Below, one piece after another: positions 1 to 13,565 of a stretch of DNA of 64,000 nt. How positions within the stretch are numbered: position 1 is the first letter of the stretch; every line of letters starts with the position of its first letter. The translations under genes were made by a program, and so were the position numbers. Origin of the DNA: Phoebastria nigripes (taxonomy: Eukaryota > Chordata > Aves > Procellariiformes > Diomedeidae); NCBI GenBank assembly GCA_035582835.1, contig JAYKAV010002942.1, forward strand, positions 552,935-616,934. Reading direction: 5' to 3'. The notes beneath the pieces were generated by a model, which ran no database searches, had not been told where the DNA came from, and saw nothing but the letters and a program-made list of their open reading frames with translations.

Positions 1-2074
1 CCTTCCTTAAATCCCTGCACCCGTGGTCAGGTTTAATTTTTATTTAGGGGCATAGATAGGTATGATTTAAACACAGTTTGAATATTTAGAGAGGGAATCT
101 GTTTTTGCAACCTTCAATGACAAAGTACACCCAAGAGCAATTCTGTACAGGGAGTGTGTCTTTGTAATGTGAACTGCAATGTGGCCTCAACATCAGTGAC
201 ACAAATGCGCAGCAATAGCACAAGCCATGAATATTGTGACTCCCCAGCTCCTGACAGGTACTGATGCCTGTTGCCATGGCACTGGCTCAGATTCCTGCCA
301 GTCCTGAGCTGCAGACTGTAGCTCTCTCTGCATCCAGCTGTCACTGTGTTGCAGAACATTTTCCTTTGACATCAGAGTACTCAGCTTTTTAACTAACACT
401 CTCCATGTCTGGCAAAACAGGTGTGGAAAAAATGCATGTATTTCCCCAAAATATTTGTGCGTCCGATCTGTAGTTTTAGTCTGCATGCAAGTGTGGAGAG
501 AGAGGGAGATCCACTGCTGTAGAAATTATTTGTGCGAGTAAGGCTGAATGACATTTGTTCCCGAAACTCCAGGAAATCCTCACTGCTTCTTGTCCCACTC
601 AATGGCAGGGGGTGTGAGGGCAGCAAAATAGAGCAAAACACATCATCATTCATTAAGTGCAGAGTCAGGGAGCTAAGGAACTAGATATTATCCAGTAAGC
701 AGAAGACATTATGTGGAGTTCAATGCCTGTTATCTATGAGTTTCAGGATGTTCCCCATGTATGAACTTTTCAAGTCAATAGAAATCACAAAACCTTTTTT
801 TTTGATGCAGCTAATGTGCTTATTCTGCAGTGCTGGGGACCTCTTTGAGCCCAAAGAAGGAAGACATGGACTTCTTGCGAGCCTTTGTCTCTGCTCATGT
901 GGAAAGAACAGAACACTTGGAAGAGCTCAGAGGCATCTAGAGGAGAGGCGGAGGACAGCAGTTGTTGGAAACGTGCAATAGCAGTCTCTGAAAGGGTGCA
1001 GGGGTTTTCAATTTAGGCCAAGCAGTCTTGTAGTTCCACATGCCCATCATCTGAGAGCTGAGCCAACCACAAGCTGAGCATGGAAAGGTTATAATTTAGC
1101 AAGATGGCTCGATTTCATACCTGAATAATCCATCATGAAGATATGCCTGAAGTAAAAGGTGTTTCTTGTAATGACTGCAATCAAGATGGGTAAAACGCTA
1201 AGGCTACTGTATTGCTTTTCCAAATGCATGCCATGTTAAATGAAGTTAAAATGAGGAGCCGTAAACTGTGTTGTGATTTCATGGTATCCACAACANTTGA
1301 CTACGAACAAACAGCCAAGCTTGGCCCTGCTCCTTTTCCTCTAGGAGTGGCTGGGATGATGCTCCTTTTGTGGACTCAGTGTTCCAGCAGCAGGGAGACA
1401 AAGTACTAGAAGCAGCTCTCGTTTCTCTCTTTCCCCTTGCCCTGCTCCCATTCGTGGGGCTCCTCTGAGCACTGGTGGTGTGCTGCAATAGGAGGGCCTC
1501 AATGGAAGGGATGGAAGAGGAGAAAAGGGTCCTCATCTTGTGCTGAAGCTTGAAGTCCCAGAGGAGCAGATCGCAGCTGCTCAAACAAGGTCACACTGGC
1601 TCAGGAGAAGGGGCTGATGAGAATAGAGAGAATTCATCTCCTGCTATCCACAGAATATTTATACATATATATGCATACATTTAAATACATATCTTCTGAG
1701 GAAATCATGTGGCTCTGTCTTTTGGGAATTTAACTCTGTGTTACAGGCTGGGGTGGGGGGGAGAGACCAAAGGAGATGAATATCACGTTCATGTTTTGGA
1801 AAGTCTGAGCTCTGGCCAGTGACAGAAACAAGGAGAAGAATGGCTTTTGTAGCATCTCTTAAAGCTTTTCATAAACATTCATCTTTCTTACACAGCCTTG
1901 CTTTTCCGTTGTATTTGACTATTCTTTCCTATGTTTTCCCAGTTGTGCAGTATGTTGTAGGTCGCCTCTTTGCCTGCCTACATGCTGCTGCAATGAGTTT
2001 CCTAGCATTTTTTTAGGGTTCCAAAGAGTACCAGAAGTACCGGCATTACACGGAGAGAGGTGGATTACAGTTAT
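1..2074. other. Non-coding unique sequence
   Basis: No recognisable exon, RNA gene or transposon was seen. Open frames are short, overlap on both strands and match no family I know. One ambiguous base lies at 1296. A short AT-rich patch with ATATAT runs lies near 1660-1690. Confidence 0.5.
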
Positions 2075-2187
2075 TACTTTACAAAGTGTAAACTGAGGCA
2101 GAGAAACTTTCAGACAGGATGGTTTTGCGGGAAAGAAGCCAGGCCTCTGGAATCCCGCTTTCCTGCTTTAACCCCTAGACCACAACC
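2075..2187 (-). mobile_element. Old MIR/CORE-SINE-like fragment
   Basis: Read on the plus strand, this stretch has the order expected of the reverse complement of a tRNA-derived CORE-SINE such as MIR. First comes a TTTACA...AACTGAGGCAGAGAAAC block (about 2078-2107). A GCCAGGCCTCTGGAATCC block follows (about 2138-2156), then TTTAACCCCTAGACCACA (about 2167-2184), which resembles the antisense tRNA-like head. The copy is diverged and has lost part of its middle. An amniote-wide SINE such as AmnSINE is an alternative. The call is from motif order only. Confidence 0.5.
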
Positions 2188-5100
2188 AGGAACAACATAA
2201 TGTATTCTGGAACTGAACAATGAATTTTTCTGGCAAGTTCTGTAAATCTCATGCTTTTGTATTCACTAAAGCCTAAGCTAATGGCTTCCTTGAGCTTTGT
2301 GTGCACACTCCTCAGGGGTGTGTGCACAAGCCAAAAAGGAGGGAAAGGAGATGGCTGTAAATACTTGGCTCCAGTATGTGCATTACATCTGTCACAAGGG
2401 AAAGAGTGAGAAAGGTTTGAAAAATGCAAGCCAGTGCAATTAAAGCTGGCCAGAGGTAAAGTAACATTTTCAAAATCTCCTTTTAGTGGTGCTTCTGCAT
2501 GAGATTTTTATGTGCATGCAGAATATAAATCTACAGTTACTAGCAGGACAAAAAAATAAATAATAATAAAGGAAATATTAGCCAAATATGCCAAATATGC
2601 CCTATATAACTCAGCTGGATTTACCCAAGATGAATATGACTCCCAAAATCAGCAGTGGCCCCCTTGAAAAATTGCACAAATTTATATTTTCAAAAGTAAT
2701 TTTCATAATAATGGTTTCATTATGTTCCAGAATAGAATGACCACATGCTGCAGAATAAAAACTGGGATGGAAGTGAGGGCAGGAATCCTCCATCTAAAGG
2801 GAAAGGAAAAAAAATAAGGCCATAAGGAGGCACTACTAAAATCTTGCATACCCCACTTATTTCAGACTTACTGACTTTCAGAAAGGCTACCTGATGAAGA
2901 CTCAGAGGTGACAGTTTAAGGGAGCTTTGCATCGGCTGAGTCCAATTCCTTGCCTGCCATAAAGGAGCAAAAAAAGCAGACAGTGCAGTCCTCAAAAGAA
3001 TTCACATCACAGATTTTATGACTAATCCCTCACTTGCTAGCTTTGATCTCATCTGGGAACCAGCCACCTGACTTGACAGACATGGAGACTAAAAGCATTA
3101 AAATCACCTGCCATATTTTAAACAGCTGTGTTTGGAGAACTTGTGGTCCAGGCCACCTCTATGCTGTATGCATTATCATTGACCTCAGGTATGAACTCGA
3201 AAGAAAATTTTACTGTCTCAGAAGTTGTGTTTCATTTTTAAGAGCAGCAGCTGGATGTAGCTACACTCCTTTATGGGATATTTAGCTGCTGATCTGCATG
3301 GGCAACTCATTACTAGAGCCTAACTGATGTGCCTTCTGCTCCCAGCAAAGACCTGTCTCCAACAGATTTGATTGACTGGAGCTATGGGAGCATGATAACC
3401 TTAAAGAATGAGATTTTCAGGCTAGCAAATCTCAAATGGTTGGGCTTTTAACGGTAGCAAGGACTTTCGTGAAACCTTTAAGGAAGTAGGGACAACTTCA
3501 TGAGGTGTCAGAACAAGAGCTGGCTCTCATTCGCAGGAGATGTTTTATCTTAAGGGCTCTGTAAAGTAAAAGCTAGAGAAATAAAAGAGGGTTATGTTTC
3601 AGCAGGGCACTTAAACAGTATTCTCCCATCTGTAAAGAAGCGAGGCTGGTTCATGGTCTCACTTGCAGGACACTGAAAGCACTGCCACACACCCAGACTG
3701 GCACAGTGCATTCATACCTGATGCAGAAGAAGGTGCTCCCACCCCTTCGTCATTCTGTGATTAGAAATGCACAGAGGAGCAAATGGGTGTCTGAAGGGGA
3801 TGGCTGAAATATAACAGAATTGCACAAAAGTAGTAGGGAAATGAGGAGAGAACGTTGTGCTCAGAAAAATTAGGTAGAATGCGTTCTCTCCCTTCCTTTT
3901 ACAAGAAGGAATGTCAGATCTTTGATACTCCCATTTCCTGCCTTTTTAGGTTGGGCAAAGAGCCAAAAAAATAGAGTCTTATGAAAACAAGAAGCAAAAA
4001 ATACAATGAGTTTGAGGTCATATCAACAGTATTTCATATGAAAGCACATCTTGCACATGTCCACCATTCAAAGTTCAGCCAAAACTCTCAGATTAAAAGG
4101 CATGAGTAGAAGAGTTGGTTGGGGAAATACATTACTCTCCAAAACACGAATGCTTTCACCTTTCTTTGAAGAGGCATGACATACACACTTACTGTAAGCA
4201 AGTCAGAGCGTGTATCTAAATGGAGCATATCTGAAAGTTGTCCACAAAGGACTGGTTCGGCTGGTGTAGTCACTCAACACAGTATTTAAGATGCACAGAG
4301 TGATGGTATATGTGGAATAATTTTTATTTCTTTGTTTCCTGATAGGATGAAAAGCAGCTTGCTCATATACCAAATGCTGCTTGTTAGTAACCGTTCTGTT
4401 ATAAGTGTTTGTCAGTGGTTGTGAACACTGTGGCATTCTGGGATTCTCCCCACAGAACATATTATTGCAGCATGTTGCTATTCTTTTTTCTTGGTGGTGG
4501 TTCTTTTTTTTTAGCTCAAACGGGAGAAATGAGGGAAAAAAGAGGATCAAGATTGAATTTAAGATAGAATTGTTTTCAACAAAAATCATGGGTGGAAACA
4601 GCAGTTTGTAAAGAATTGCCGATGTTGGTGGTCCCCACTGCCTTTCTTTGAGCAGTACTATCATAATAGAGTGCTGTTGCCATACTCTGAAAGAAAAGAC
4701 AGGTGTTTTTTTTTCTTTTCTTTTGAGGACAAAATTATAGGTTAAACAATTGTTTGATGGTTTTAATAGTGCTGACACCTGAGAACTACATACAGAGGTG
4801 GGTGTATTAGAACCAGTGATCTTTGAAAAGACAGTTTCTTTTTGACGTGTTTCTTTTCACTACTTTAATCATTTTTCCTTTTACGTCACATTCACTTTCT
4901 TGCATATAGGAAGTGCAATAAAAAAGACAGTCATCTATATTTACAGTAAGACACTGGAAAATAAAGTGACGCCAACAGCAGTCCTTCTTTGGCTTTTGGG
5001 AGAAACTATGATTAGGAAGTCTAGAAATACTTCTTTTTCATTTAGCCTCCCTGGTGAAAGTTATTTTCATAAGCTTGACTGAAGGTAAAAGACTGATGGT

Positions 5101-8100
5101 GTCAACATCTCCATTTCTCATGAGGAAACTATTCTTGACCCCCTAATGCCACCACTGGCTTTTGTTTCCAAATGCTGGTCCCTCATAAATTACCATATTC
5201 CTCAAAAGTTTAAAATTCCCCTTGTTTCCTCTCTTTGTGCTTATGCATAGCAGAGGCCTCCGAGTGCTTGCAATGAAGGATGACGCCAATCCTTTTCAGT
5301 ACAGGAATGTTCCCAAGGAAATGGACTGCTCCTGGGCCCAAGGGAGACAGGGAGCAGAGCAGGATGTGCTGCAATACACAAAGAAAAGTCTCTCTAGCAA
5401 AGGCAATGCCACCTGCAAGGGAGAGATGGACAGGATGTGAGTGATGCACAGGAAGTGATGCAGGCAGGAAACATGAAAGCCAAGTAAAGAGATTTCCAAA
5501 GTAAAACAGGAAAATGGTTGAAAGAAAAGAAAACTAAATGATGTGGAAAAAGATGGCAGGGTTTTGTTGTGTTTTGTTTTCATTTGGACTAATAGTAAAG
5601 CTTTGGCAAAACAACAGAGGTGTGCTTCCTAAACTGATGTAGCGTGGAGACCTTTGCAGCTTAGGTGTGAGGTCTTGAAGTGGCCTTCAGAAAAGCCTTG
5701 TAAGTTGTAAATGTCTTGTGTGCATTGATATGCAGTGTGTATTACAGCTGTATGTGCACAAAGCATAACAAAGCCTATATGTGCTTCAAAAGGATCATTT
5801 TAAATAGACAGTAATCTCAAATTTCCTTTCCCTACCATAAAATCCCTTCCGTGACAAACTCTGAACATAAAGAAAAAGATTCTATCTCACACCAGTGATT
5901 TCAGCGAGTTTGCGTCCAAATTGTACCAGTGTCTCTGCAGTTGGAATCAGGCTCAGTCTGTTTTTCTGGGACATGCTTTAACTTTGACAGGATGTAGACT
6001 GGATCTTGACATATGCTATGCTGTATTTCTAGAGTTTAAGTCAGCTCAGGAGTCTATTTCTTCCCTCAGTTTATTTCCAGTGTCACTAGTATGTAACATT
6101 AATTATGCAGTTATTCTATCCCCAGAAGGAAGACAAACAAAACTAAAACATTTTTAGGATTATACGATCCTGTAGTTTTCAGGAAATTGGACACCCTAGT
6201 TAATAATACACATCACTACTTTTACTACCTTTACTACCTTAGAAATATGACATCATCATTTGCTTCACTTCCTTCACATACAGTTTGCAAAAACGCATTA
6301 TACCAAAAATATGACATTACTAATGTCTCAAAAGTATTATTTACACAGTTTTAGTCAGTCATATTAAGCTGCTCTGAGCCTTCACATAAGAACATTGTAA
6401 AGAACTGGCATCTTTATTGTCATTGTCATTATTATTTAAAATATCCACTATTATTAAAAATTGTACTATTAGTGTTCATAATGGTCCAGGTTCATTTCTG
6501 ATGTTGAGATAAATCCAAAGGGACTACACTGCTAGACCTTTCTCTGCTCCCACTGTTTTTCAGGGCCCTGAGCTGCTGCAGATGGAACTTTCTGATTATT
6601 AAAAAACCAACAACAGTGCTTTCTGAGACAGCAAAAAGGAGATGGTGATTGCAATGTATAGACTCCAATATGAGGATATCACAAGATGGAGCCAAAGAGA
6701 CTGGATAGGAGAACTGGAATGAAAAGTGTAAGTGTGGAGAAGAAAACAATTCTTTCTTATCTGGTAACTGGGAAGAACTATGCAGTCTTCAAAGATCTAT
6801 TTTCCAGCAGTGCTATAATTCACATACTCCTTTGACAAAACAACCACTTTCAAGTAAGTAAAATAGTGCTGAAAAAACAGCGTGGTCTTATGCGTTTGCA
6901 ACAAAGAGTAGAGAGTATTAAATTTTGGACTCTATCTTGAAAACAAAGTAAAATACAATTGTGTGCCATTAAATAAATTGCTGAGAAAAAGTGCTTGCTC
7001 AGAAGACAACAGGCTAGAACCTAGCAAAATGAGGGAAAGGGCTTTTAATCCCCAAATACCTTGGGGTCTCTTCATATACTTGCTGAGTTCATTTGTGACT
7101 TCTACAAGGTATGTGGTAATATAAACTGCCATTCTCCAGTTATGATTAATTGACAGTACAGCTTTGTGAGCTCAACCCCTAGTGCACTTCAACAATGAAA
7201 CACGACATTGCCTTCAGTGTTTACACAGACTATTCCTGAAGTCACCCTGTTTCACTAACATAACAATTGCATTTGGCCTCATTTCTGGACTGGACCCCAT
7301 TCTGACTTAAGACAACTCTTCCTGGGGTTCACGTGACCTGCATCTTTTGAAAGGGCCAAGGAGCTTTCCAGAAGAGAGGGAAATGAGAGGTGGGCATCAC
7401 ATTTCCAGTGGAAGAGGTCCTATTTGCAAAGCACACATTTTAGGTGTTTGTTTGTTTTGGTTTTGTTAGTTATATGATAAGCTTGAGGTGAAGACAGACT
7501 TTACATATTACTATCTGATAACACTATTAGGATGAAGAAAAAAAGCAAGGGGTGTTCCTGAGGAAAGGGATATTTTTGCCATTCACGAATGACGCCTCTC
7601 AGCTCCAGCGCTGGCAGAGCACACCAGTCTCAGGGACGGCAACGTTAATCCAGAGCCTTTATATGCTGAAGTTCTACATTTCCTAAAATTGGGTCACTTT
7701 GGCTTCATGCGTTCAGATTTGTAAAGATCAAAAGTAATCTCTGTTTGATGACTTCTTATCAGATTCTACAAAATGGATTTGATAGATTTAGTTTAATTTC
7801 CAGGAGGTATAAAAGATAAAGACCACTGACATGGTTCTTGCCTTGCAAAGAGCCACAGTGTTGAGGGTGCTTTTTCATGCACTGAACAGATGACGCCCCT
7901 AGCCTGGGAGGGGCCCCTGTCTGCTCAGACCACACAACCTCTGAATAAATATGAGCTCTGCTTACCAGAACTGTCGATTCAGATCCTGAAGCAGTTCCTA
8001 ATTCACCCACATGTTTCTCGTCCTCATTCCCCGCAGTGATGGATACCTGCCTGTCCAAGTGCCATTGTACAAATGCCAAATACAAAGCAAGACATAGCTC

Positions 8101-9439
8101 CCTTAACGGAAAGCTTATTGAAATCAGAGCAGTAGGCCTGCAATCTGGTACTCACATACCCAGGTTGTAACTTTTGCTGAACCTAACTGTTATCCAGTTA
8201 GTTCAATGAAGGCTTATACTGAGCTGAAGGTAGATTTTCTTATCTGAAGGAAAAAACAACCAGTGAAACTATATTCTACTGCAGATCCATGGAGCAGTAT
8301 TGAAGGTGCTCGGGGGAGGCTACTTTGGCCTAATGTGTCTCTGGCCCTGTTTTCACCTCTGTCATGGTTCCTTCATGATTCTTGCTTACAGAAAGCAAAT
8401 CTGTTGCTCTAGCCTATGCCATGCAGCAGGTGCTCTACCTGTGAAATTGGGTCAAAGCCCAAAACTAGTCCCTTTCCTGGCACAAAAGACTCACAGCTCT
8501 TCTTCTGTGGAGCTGAGGGTTAGATTTACTTCTCAGAGAGTGCCAGGGAGCATTTGCTTGCTAGGCTTTAGTTATTACACCATTGCTGCTGAACACATTC
8601 TTAACTCTGTGGAGATGTATGGAAAAGATGTTACCTCTATCTTGGTCTCAGAACAAAATGATTCCTGATAGANTTATATAACTCACACTGTATTTCAAGG
8701 GTGTCCCGTGTGGGCAATAGATTGGATGCAAAGTTATTTTTATTTTCACATATCCATCTGCCATGATTCATGTTTTATCAAAGCAGTTTACATGATTCCA
8801 GGCAAGGCTGTTAAAGAGCACTGGTTTCTGAAGTTGCCATGGATACCAAGCAACATGTTTTCGTTTTATGACGTGATAATTTTTTACAATTCTGTGTTAG
8901 TTTATTTTTTTCATGACACTAGCTTCTTCATCCAGCTCTTAACCACAGCTTGTGACAAAACCTTGACAAAAGTGACTTAGTGGTCTGAATGCAAGGATTG
9001 CAATGCCTATAACCACAACAAGGAACNAGGCAAGACCAGATCATGAGCGGGTCATTTTAATTAGGCTGAAATCAGTGAGTATACTAGGAGATGGTGCTTT
9101 CATGAGCCATTCAAGACAAAGTATCTTCCTCCTGAACATGATCCTATGCTTATTAAAGATTTCCCTGATGCTTTTTGAGAGAGTATGATTTTTTTCTTTA
9201 TGTTCTTGTCAGGAAATCTCTCTTTCTTTCACATTCAGTGTGATGCAGGACAATTTTTTGTCAAGATGCCTCTTTCCTTTACAAACTCGAGCAAGCTCTT
9301 TGTTGATGTGAATTAGTATTCCAGTTTATAACAACTGAAATTTCATACGTATCCAGTATCACACAACCCTTTGCTCCACAATACCAGCTGCCCTTTTCTC
9401 CCAGAGGATAGCTTACTGCATTTCAGTGATGTTGTGCAT
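2188..9439. other. Non-coding unique sequence
   Basis: About 7 kb without a recognisable gene or young repeat. The longest open frame here is a minus-strand run of 191 codons (4203-4778). It contains low-complexity Lys/Phe tracts caused by A/T runs and resembles no known family. Ambiguous bases lie at 8673 and 9027. A splice-like pattern on the minus strand near 7966-8050 is described under findings. Confidence 0.45.
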
Positions 9440-9516
9440 ATAGTAGCTGAAGTTTGTAAAGCACTTTGGGATCTATCCTGACAAACACTGCTCTATAAGT
9501 GAAAGCTGTTATTAAC
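9440..9516 (+). mobile_element. Old L3/CORE-SINE-like 3' tail
   Basis: The segment contains GTAAAGCACTTTGGGATC (about 9456-9473), a short spacer, then CTCTATAAGTG and a GTTATTA end. This order is typical of the 3' tail shared by ancient L3/CR1-like LINEs and the SINEs that borrow it (AmnSINE/MIR3 type). Only the tail is recognisable and the upstream body is not. The plus orientation follows from the tail lying downstream. It is an old copy, probably inherited from the amniote ancestor. Confidence 0.5.
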
Positions 9517-12500
9517 CGTCAGGAGAAGTACGGTCCTTCTAAAATTCCATATGCTTCTCCCTTAGCCAGCTATAAAAGTTTTCANAGACCTTTTTCCTTC
9601 CTCTTTTTCTTGCCTTTTCAGACCAGATATGAAATCTGTGATTTATCAGCACTGAGATTTAGTTGTTGTACAGCAATATGTCTTAAAATATGTTCTTCCA
9701 AAATGTGCTGCAAATGGAGTTGTGATAAATCCAGTGAAAGCTGAAGGCAAACAGGTTCCTTCTGCAGAACCCGACTTTAATATTTGACTAAGCCCTTCTG
9801 TTCAGTGAAATAAATTCTGGACAGCTAAAAGAATTGAAAGCAGGTATTTGCTTATGTAGGAAAGCTCAACCCCTTTACTAGTCCATATAACTTGATGTTC
9901 AGATTTAATGAAAGTGAAATATTTTTCTTACATGAGGAATAGTCAATGAGTCTTTACTGCTGTCACAAAAAGATGTGGAAATTAACATCAGATTAAAGCT
10001 ATAGAATTGATCAATCTAAAACTATAGCTACAGGTTCAGAAATAATTACAAATGAGCAGAAATAAATTTGTCTATACTTGGTGGGACTGTAGCAGGAGGA
10101 GGGCAGGGATATAGTTAATAGGGATGCAAGAAAACCTCAGCTGTGCAATCCAGATGTAACTGGTGTCTNTCTGCACTGCCTAGCTCTCTGTCTGAGCTGG
10201 TGTTATATTAGCCTTGATAACACTGTGCATGGCATCACTGATTAACTCATAAAAACTGTGGTAGCTAGCATGCATCGAGCGATTTTTTCATTAGCAGTAC
10301 CCCAGCTAGCTAGACGTGCACAAGTCCAAATCAGCAAGTCCAAAGCATGCTCTTTTGGGTACTCCTGAGCCCTGGGATGGATTAGACTGCCATTCCCAAA
10401 GATGAAGCCCAAATCCTTTCTTTGTTTCAAAGAGAGTAGCACTAGCGTATGATGAATTGCTCCTACCAGCCTTAGGCATAAGCAATGGGTTGGAGTCCAT
10501 GTTTCTGGTGGTCCTCTCGGCCTGCTTACGTGAGCTACTCTGCCTTCTGTTTGCCGTGGTTCACCTGTTCACAGCTACCTGCCTCTGTGTCCGATATTCT
10601 CGCTGGACATACATGAGAGAGTGTAGTGCTCTTTTAAATAGGAGAAGGCAGCTGTGAATCACATTGCCTGTATCATTGGATAAAAAGAATAGCCATGGTG
10701 GGCATGGCAGGGCTTGGAGGTCTTGGTGAGGACAAGTTGGAGGAAGAATTAGAAATGGCTTAGAAAATAGAAATAATGGAATAAGGGCATCCAATTTGGA
10801 AGGAAAGAGAGTGAGAGGAGGCTGGAGGAAGCTGGGGGAGTGAGGAGGGGAGGAGTGTTAAAAAAAGACATAGTGGGGAGGATATGGGGTTACAGTCCTG
10901 GCTGGAGAAGGAGAAGGTGTGACATAAGAATGGGCAAGGGGACACTGACTGAGGTTCAAGACTAGGGTTGAGCTATTTCCTTTGTGAAGCATTTTTCCTT
11001 TACACTCAATTTGTTAAATTGATTAAAAAACAATTACCAGCCCACTAGATAGCAGGATGTTTCTTACACTTGTCTCTCTCTGCTAACTCCCGAATGAAGC
11101 ATGGGCTGGCTGTTTGCCAACATAAAATTAACAATAATTCTCTGCCTTTTAAAATAAATATTTGAAGCTGTTAACTGTGGCAGAGAATGCTAAAAGCAGC
11201 TCAAAACAAGATCAGTTCAACATGAAAGCTTGTCTAAATGAGAGAAACACTTCATCCATGCACCTCCTCCTTTATGTGTGGGCATTCTTATTTTGTTTTA
11301 AGAATACATAGTGTAAATCAGTAAGCAATTGCTTTTTAAAGACCTTTAGTTCAGCTGGAAACATTTTTCTCCTTAGAGAAAGCTTGTTTTTTTGACAAAG
11401 CTATTTATGTGGTTCAATGGTAGGTACTTTAATGCCCTGTCTCTATTTACAGTCTTGACTAGTATAACACACTTGTTTAGAACATGCACTTGCCTTACCT
11501 CTTCTGCTCTAAGACAAGCAAACCAGAGCAATGAATGACAGGCAACAATGACAAGACAGCCTTGTATTTGCTGCAGGCTGATGCTGAAAAGGCAAAAGAA
11601 AAACAGTCTGGAACAACAAATTACCACTACTTTTACAGTTACTAGTAACCACAATTTGATCCTTTCGTGTTAGTAAAATTAGCTCCACAGGAACTACCAG
11701 GAACCAGTAAATAATTAGCTATAGACATAGCTGGCAATTACTGATTCAGAGAGGTGTTGGTGCCCTTAATACCTCCTTGTGACAATGACTGTTTGGGGTA
11801 TTTTCCAAATTGCTTTTCTAGAGTGACTAGTGCCACTGATTTTTCAGTGCAACTGAAGATATTTTGTTCTATCTTTCCTTTTACAACAGGTCTTTTTCTC
11901 TGACTGAAATTGTAGCTGCACTTTATAACCTTAATTTGATGCCCATCAGCTATTCCAGTAGCCAAAGAACGACAGAAGTCCAGTAATCCTTGTATTAAAT
12001 AATTCACTAAATAATTTCCTGTAATTTTCTTGAAAAGTTTTAATTAACCTCTTGATTTTTAAAGGTGTCTGTTCTGGCAGCTAAAATCCACTGGTCACTG
12101 AGACAGCACCAGCATTTTCACACTTTGCTGCTAGTGCTCTCCAAGCCTGTCCTGCAGAGATAATTTATGAATAGGTCCCCAAGGCCCTGATGCACTAAAG
12201 CATTTTGCTTGATTAGGGCTGAATTTATAGGAATCCCTATGAATGGCAAATATATTTATATATTTAGGATATAATTATATATATTATAAAATATATACTT
12301 TTTTTTATCATTGAGGATGATAAAAGCACGCTACTCCCAGATTCCTGGCCGACAGAGGCTTGTGCCAAACATGAGGATTTCATAACTTGTGACTGAGAAT
12401 GTCTCCATTATTTCTTCTCCCCCAGATTTGCACTATTTGCAAGCATCAGGTGTGTTCCTGTTTATCATACAGTTTTTGCATTATATGTAGGAAAAAATAT

Positions 12501-13092
12501 TACCTGCTCCTGTTGAGAGCACTTCTATTAGCATATTGTATACTACTCTAGAATTGATATGACAAAAATCAGCCTCATGAAGACAACAACAGACTCATCT
12601 GTATCTTCCAGTACCATTACTCCTTCCAGATTAATTGCTTATCTATCTACTGCAAATGGCTGCACAACAGCTGAAGATAATGCCTCAGACCTGAAAACAT
12701 TTTTCTTGCTTTCCTATATCTTGCTGATAGAGTGTGATACTTGTAACACTGCATTATGTGACAAACTTTAATACTGCAGCTGCCTGTCTCTGAACAAAAC
12801 CTTTTTCTGGTTTACTCAGAGTTCATTTCCACTCTGCAGTTCTATTTATACAACCATCTTCTGCTGATGTGTAAACTGGTTCTCACTGATTTTCTGATCA
12901 TATGCTCACCTGCTCAGCATGCTTAAGGAATGGTTCAGTTTTGCTGGCCGTGCTGATATTTCTTCTAAACCAAGTTAGAAAGTGCTGTCTTCATTTCAGA
13001 GTGTCTTACCTTTGTTTTATATACACTAGCAGTAGAAACAGTTGGAAAAATATTCTAACAAATTTTCAGTGGTTGCAATTGGCCATTACTAA
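9517..13092. other. Non-coding unique sequence with a purine-rich patch
   Basis: No gene recognised. A G/A-rich stretch on the plus strand lies at about 10780-10870. An AT-rich stretch of TATATA-type repeats lies at about 12248-12310. Ambiguous bases lie at 9585 and 10169. The segment 11095-11235 is annotated separately as a possible regulatory element. Confidence 0.45.
11095..11235. promoter_or_regulatory. Possible conserved non-coding element with NFI-type site
   Basis: Positions 11107-11119 read TGGC, five spacer bases, GCCA: a complete palindromic nuclear factor I binding site. Downstream come homeodomain-like AATTA/ATTAAC motifs and a GTTAACTGTGG segment that contains a RUNX-like TGTGG. 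No coding frame runs through. Motif clustering and complex base order suggest a cis-regulatory element, but this is inference without any cross-species alignment. Confidence 0.22.
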
Positions 13093-13097
13093 TGAAG
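13093..13097. repeat. Left target-site duplication of solo LTR
   Basis: The five bases TGAAG directly precede the LTR start and match the five bases after its end (13691-13695). A perfect 5-bp duplication is the footprint left by retroviral-type integrase. Confidence 0.8.
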
Positions 13098-13373
13098 TGT
13101 GCTGGTTTTGGCTGGGATAGAGTTAATTTTCTTCCTAGTAGTTGGTACCGTGCTATGTTTTGGATTTGTGCTGAAAACAGTGTTGATAACACAAGGATGT
13201 TCTCATTATTGCTGAGCAGTGCTTACATAGAGTCAAGGCCTTTTCTGCTTCTCACACCACCCCACCAGCGAGTAGGCTGGGGGTGCACAAGAAGTTGGGA
13301 GGGGACACAGCCAGGACAGCTGACCCCAACTGACTGAAGGGATATTCCATACCATATGACATCATGCTCAGCT

Positions 13374-13379
13374 TATAAA
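13374..13379 (+). promoter_or_regulatory. TATA box of the solo LTR
   Basis: TATAAA, followed by a G-rich segment, lies 276 bases into the LTR, where a U3 core promoter is expected. Transcription would start roughly 25-30 bases downstream and could drive flanking host sequence. Confidence 0.6.
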
Positions 13380-13559
13380 GCTGGGGGAAGAAGAAAGAAG
13401 TGGGGGAGTTCAGAGTGATGGCATTTGTCTTCCCAAGTAACTGTTACACATGANGGAGCCCTGCTTTCCTGGAGATGGCTGAACACCTGCCTGCCGATGG
13501 GGAGTAGTGAATGAATTCCTTGTTTTGCTTTGCTTGCGTGTGTGGCTTTTGCTTTACCT

Positions 13560-13565
13560 ATTAAA
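13560..13565 (+). terminator. Polyadenylation signal of the solo LTR
   Basis: ATTAAA, a common variant of AATAAA, is followed within about 40 bases by a T/C-rich tract. This position fits the end of R in this LTR family. Confidence 0.55.

Noticed and set aside
3034..3160. Possible second MIR-like fragment
   Set aside because: Only a short GACAGACATGGAGACTAAAA-like stretch fits. The rest does not follow the SINE order.
4203..4778. 191-codon minus-strand open frame
   Set aside because: Contains Lys- and Phe-rich low complexity from A/T runs, has no domain I recognise, and overlaps open frames on the other strand. Chance is the simplest explanation.
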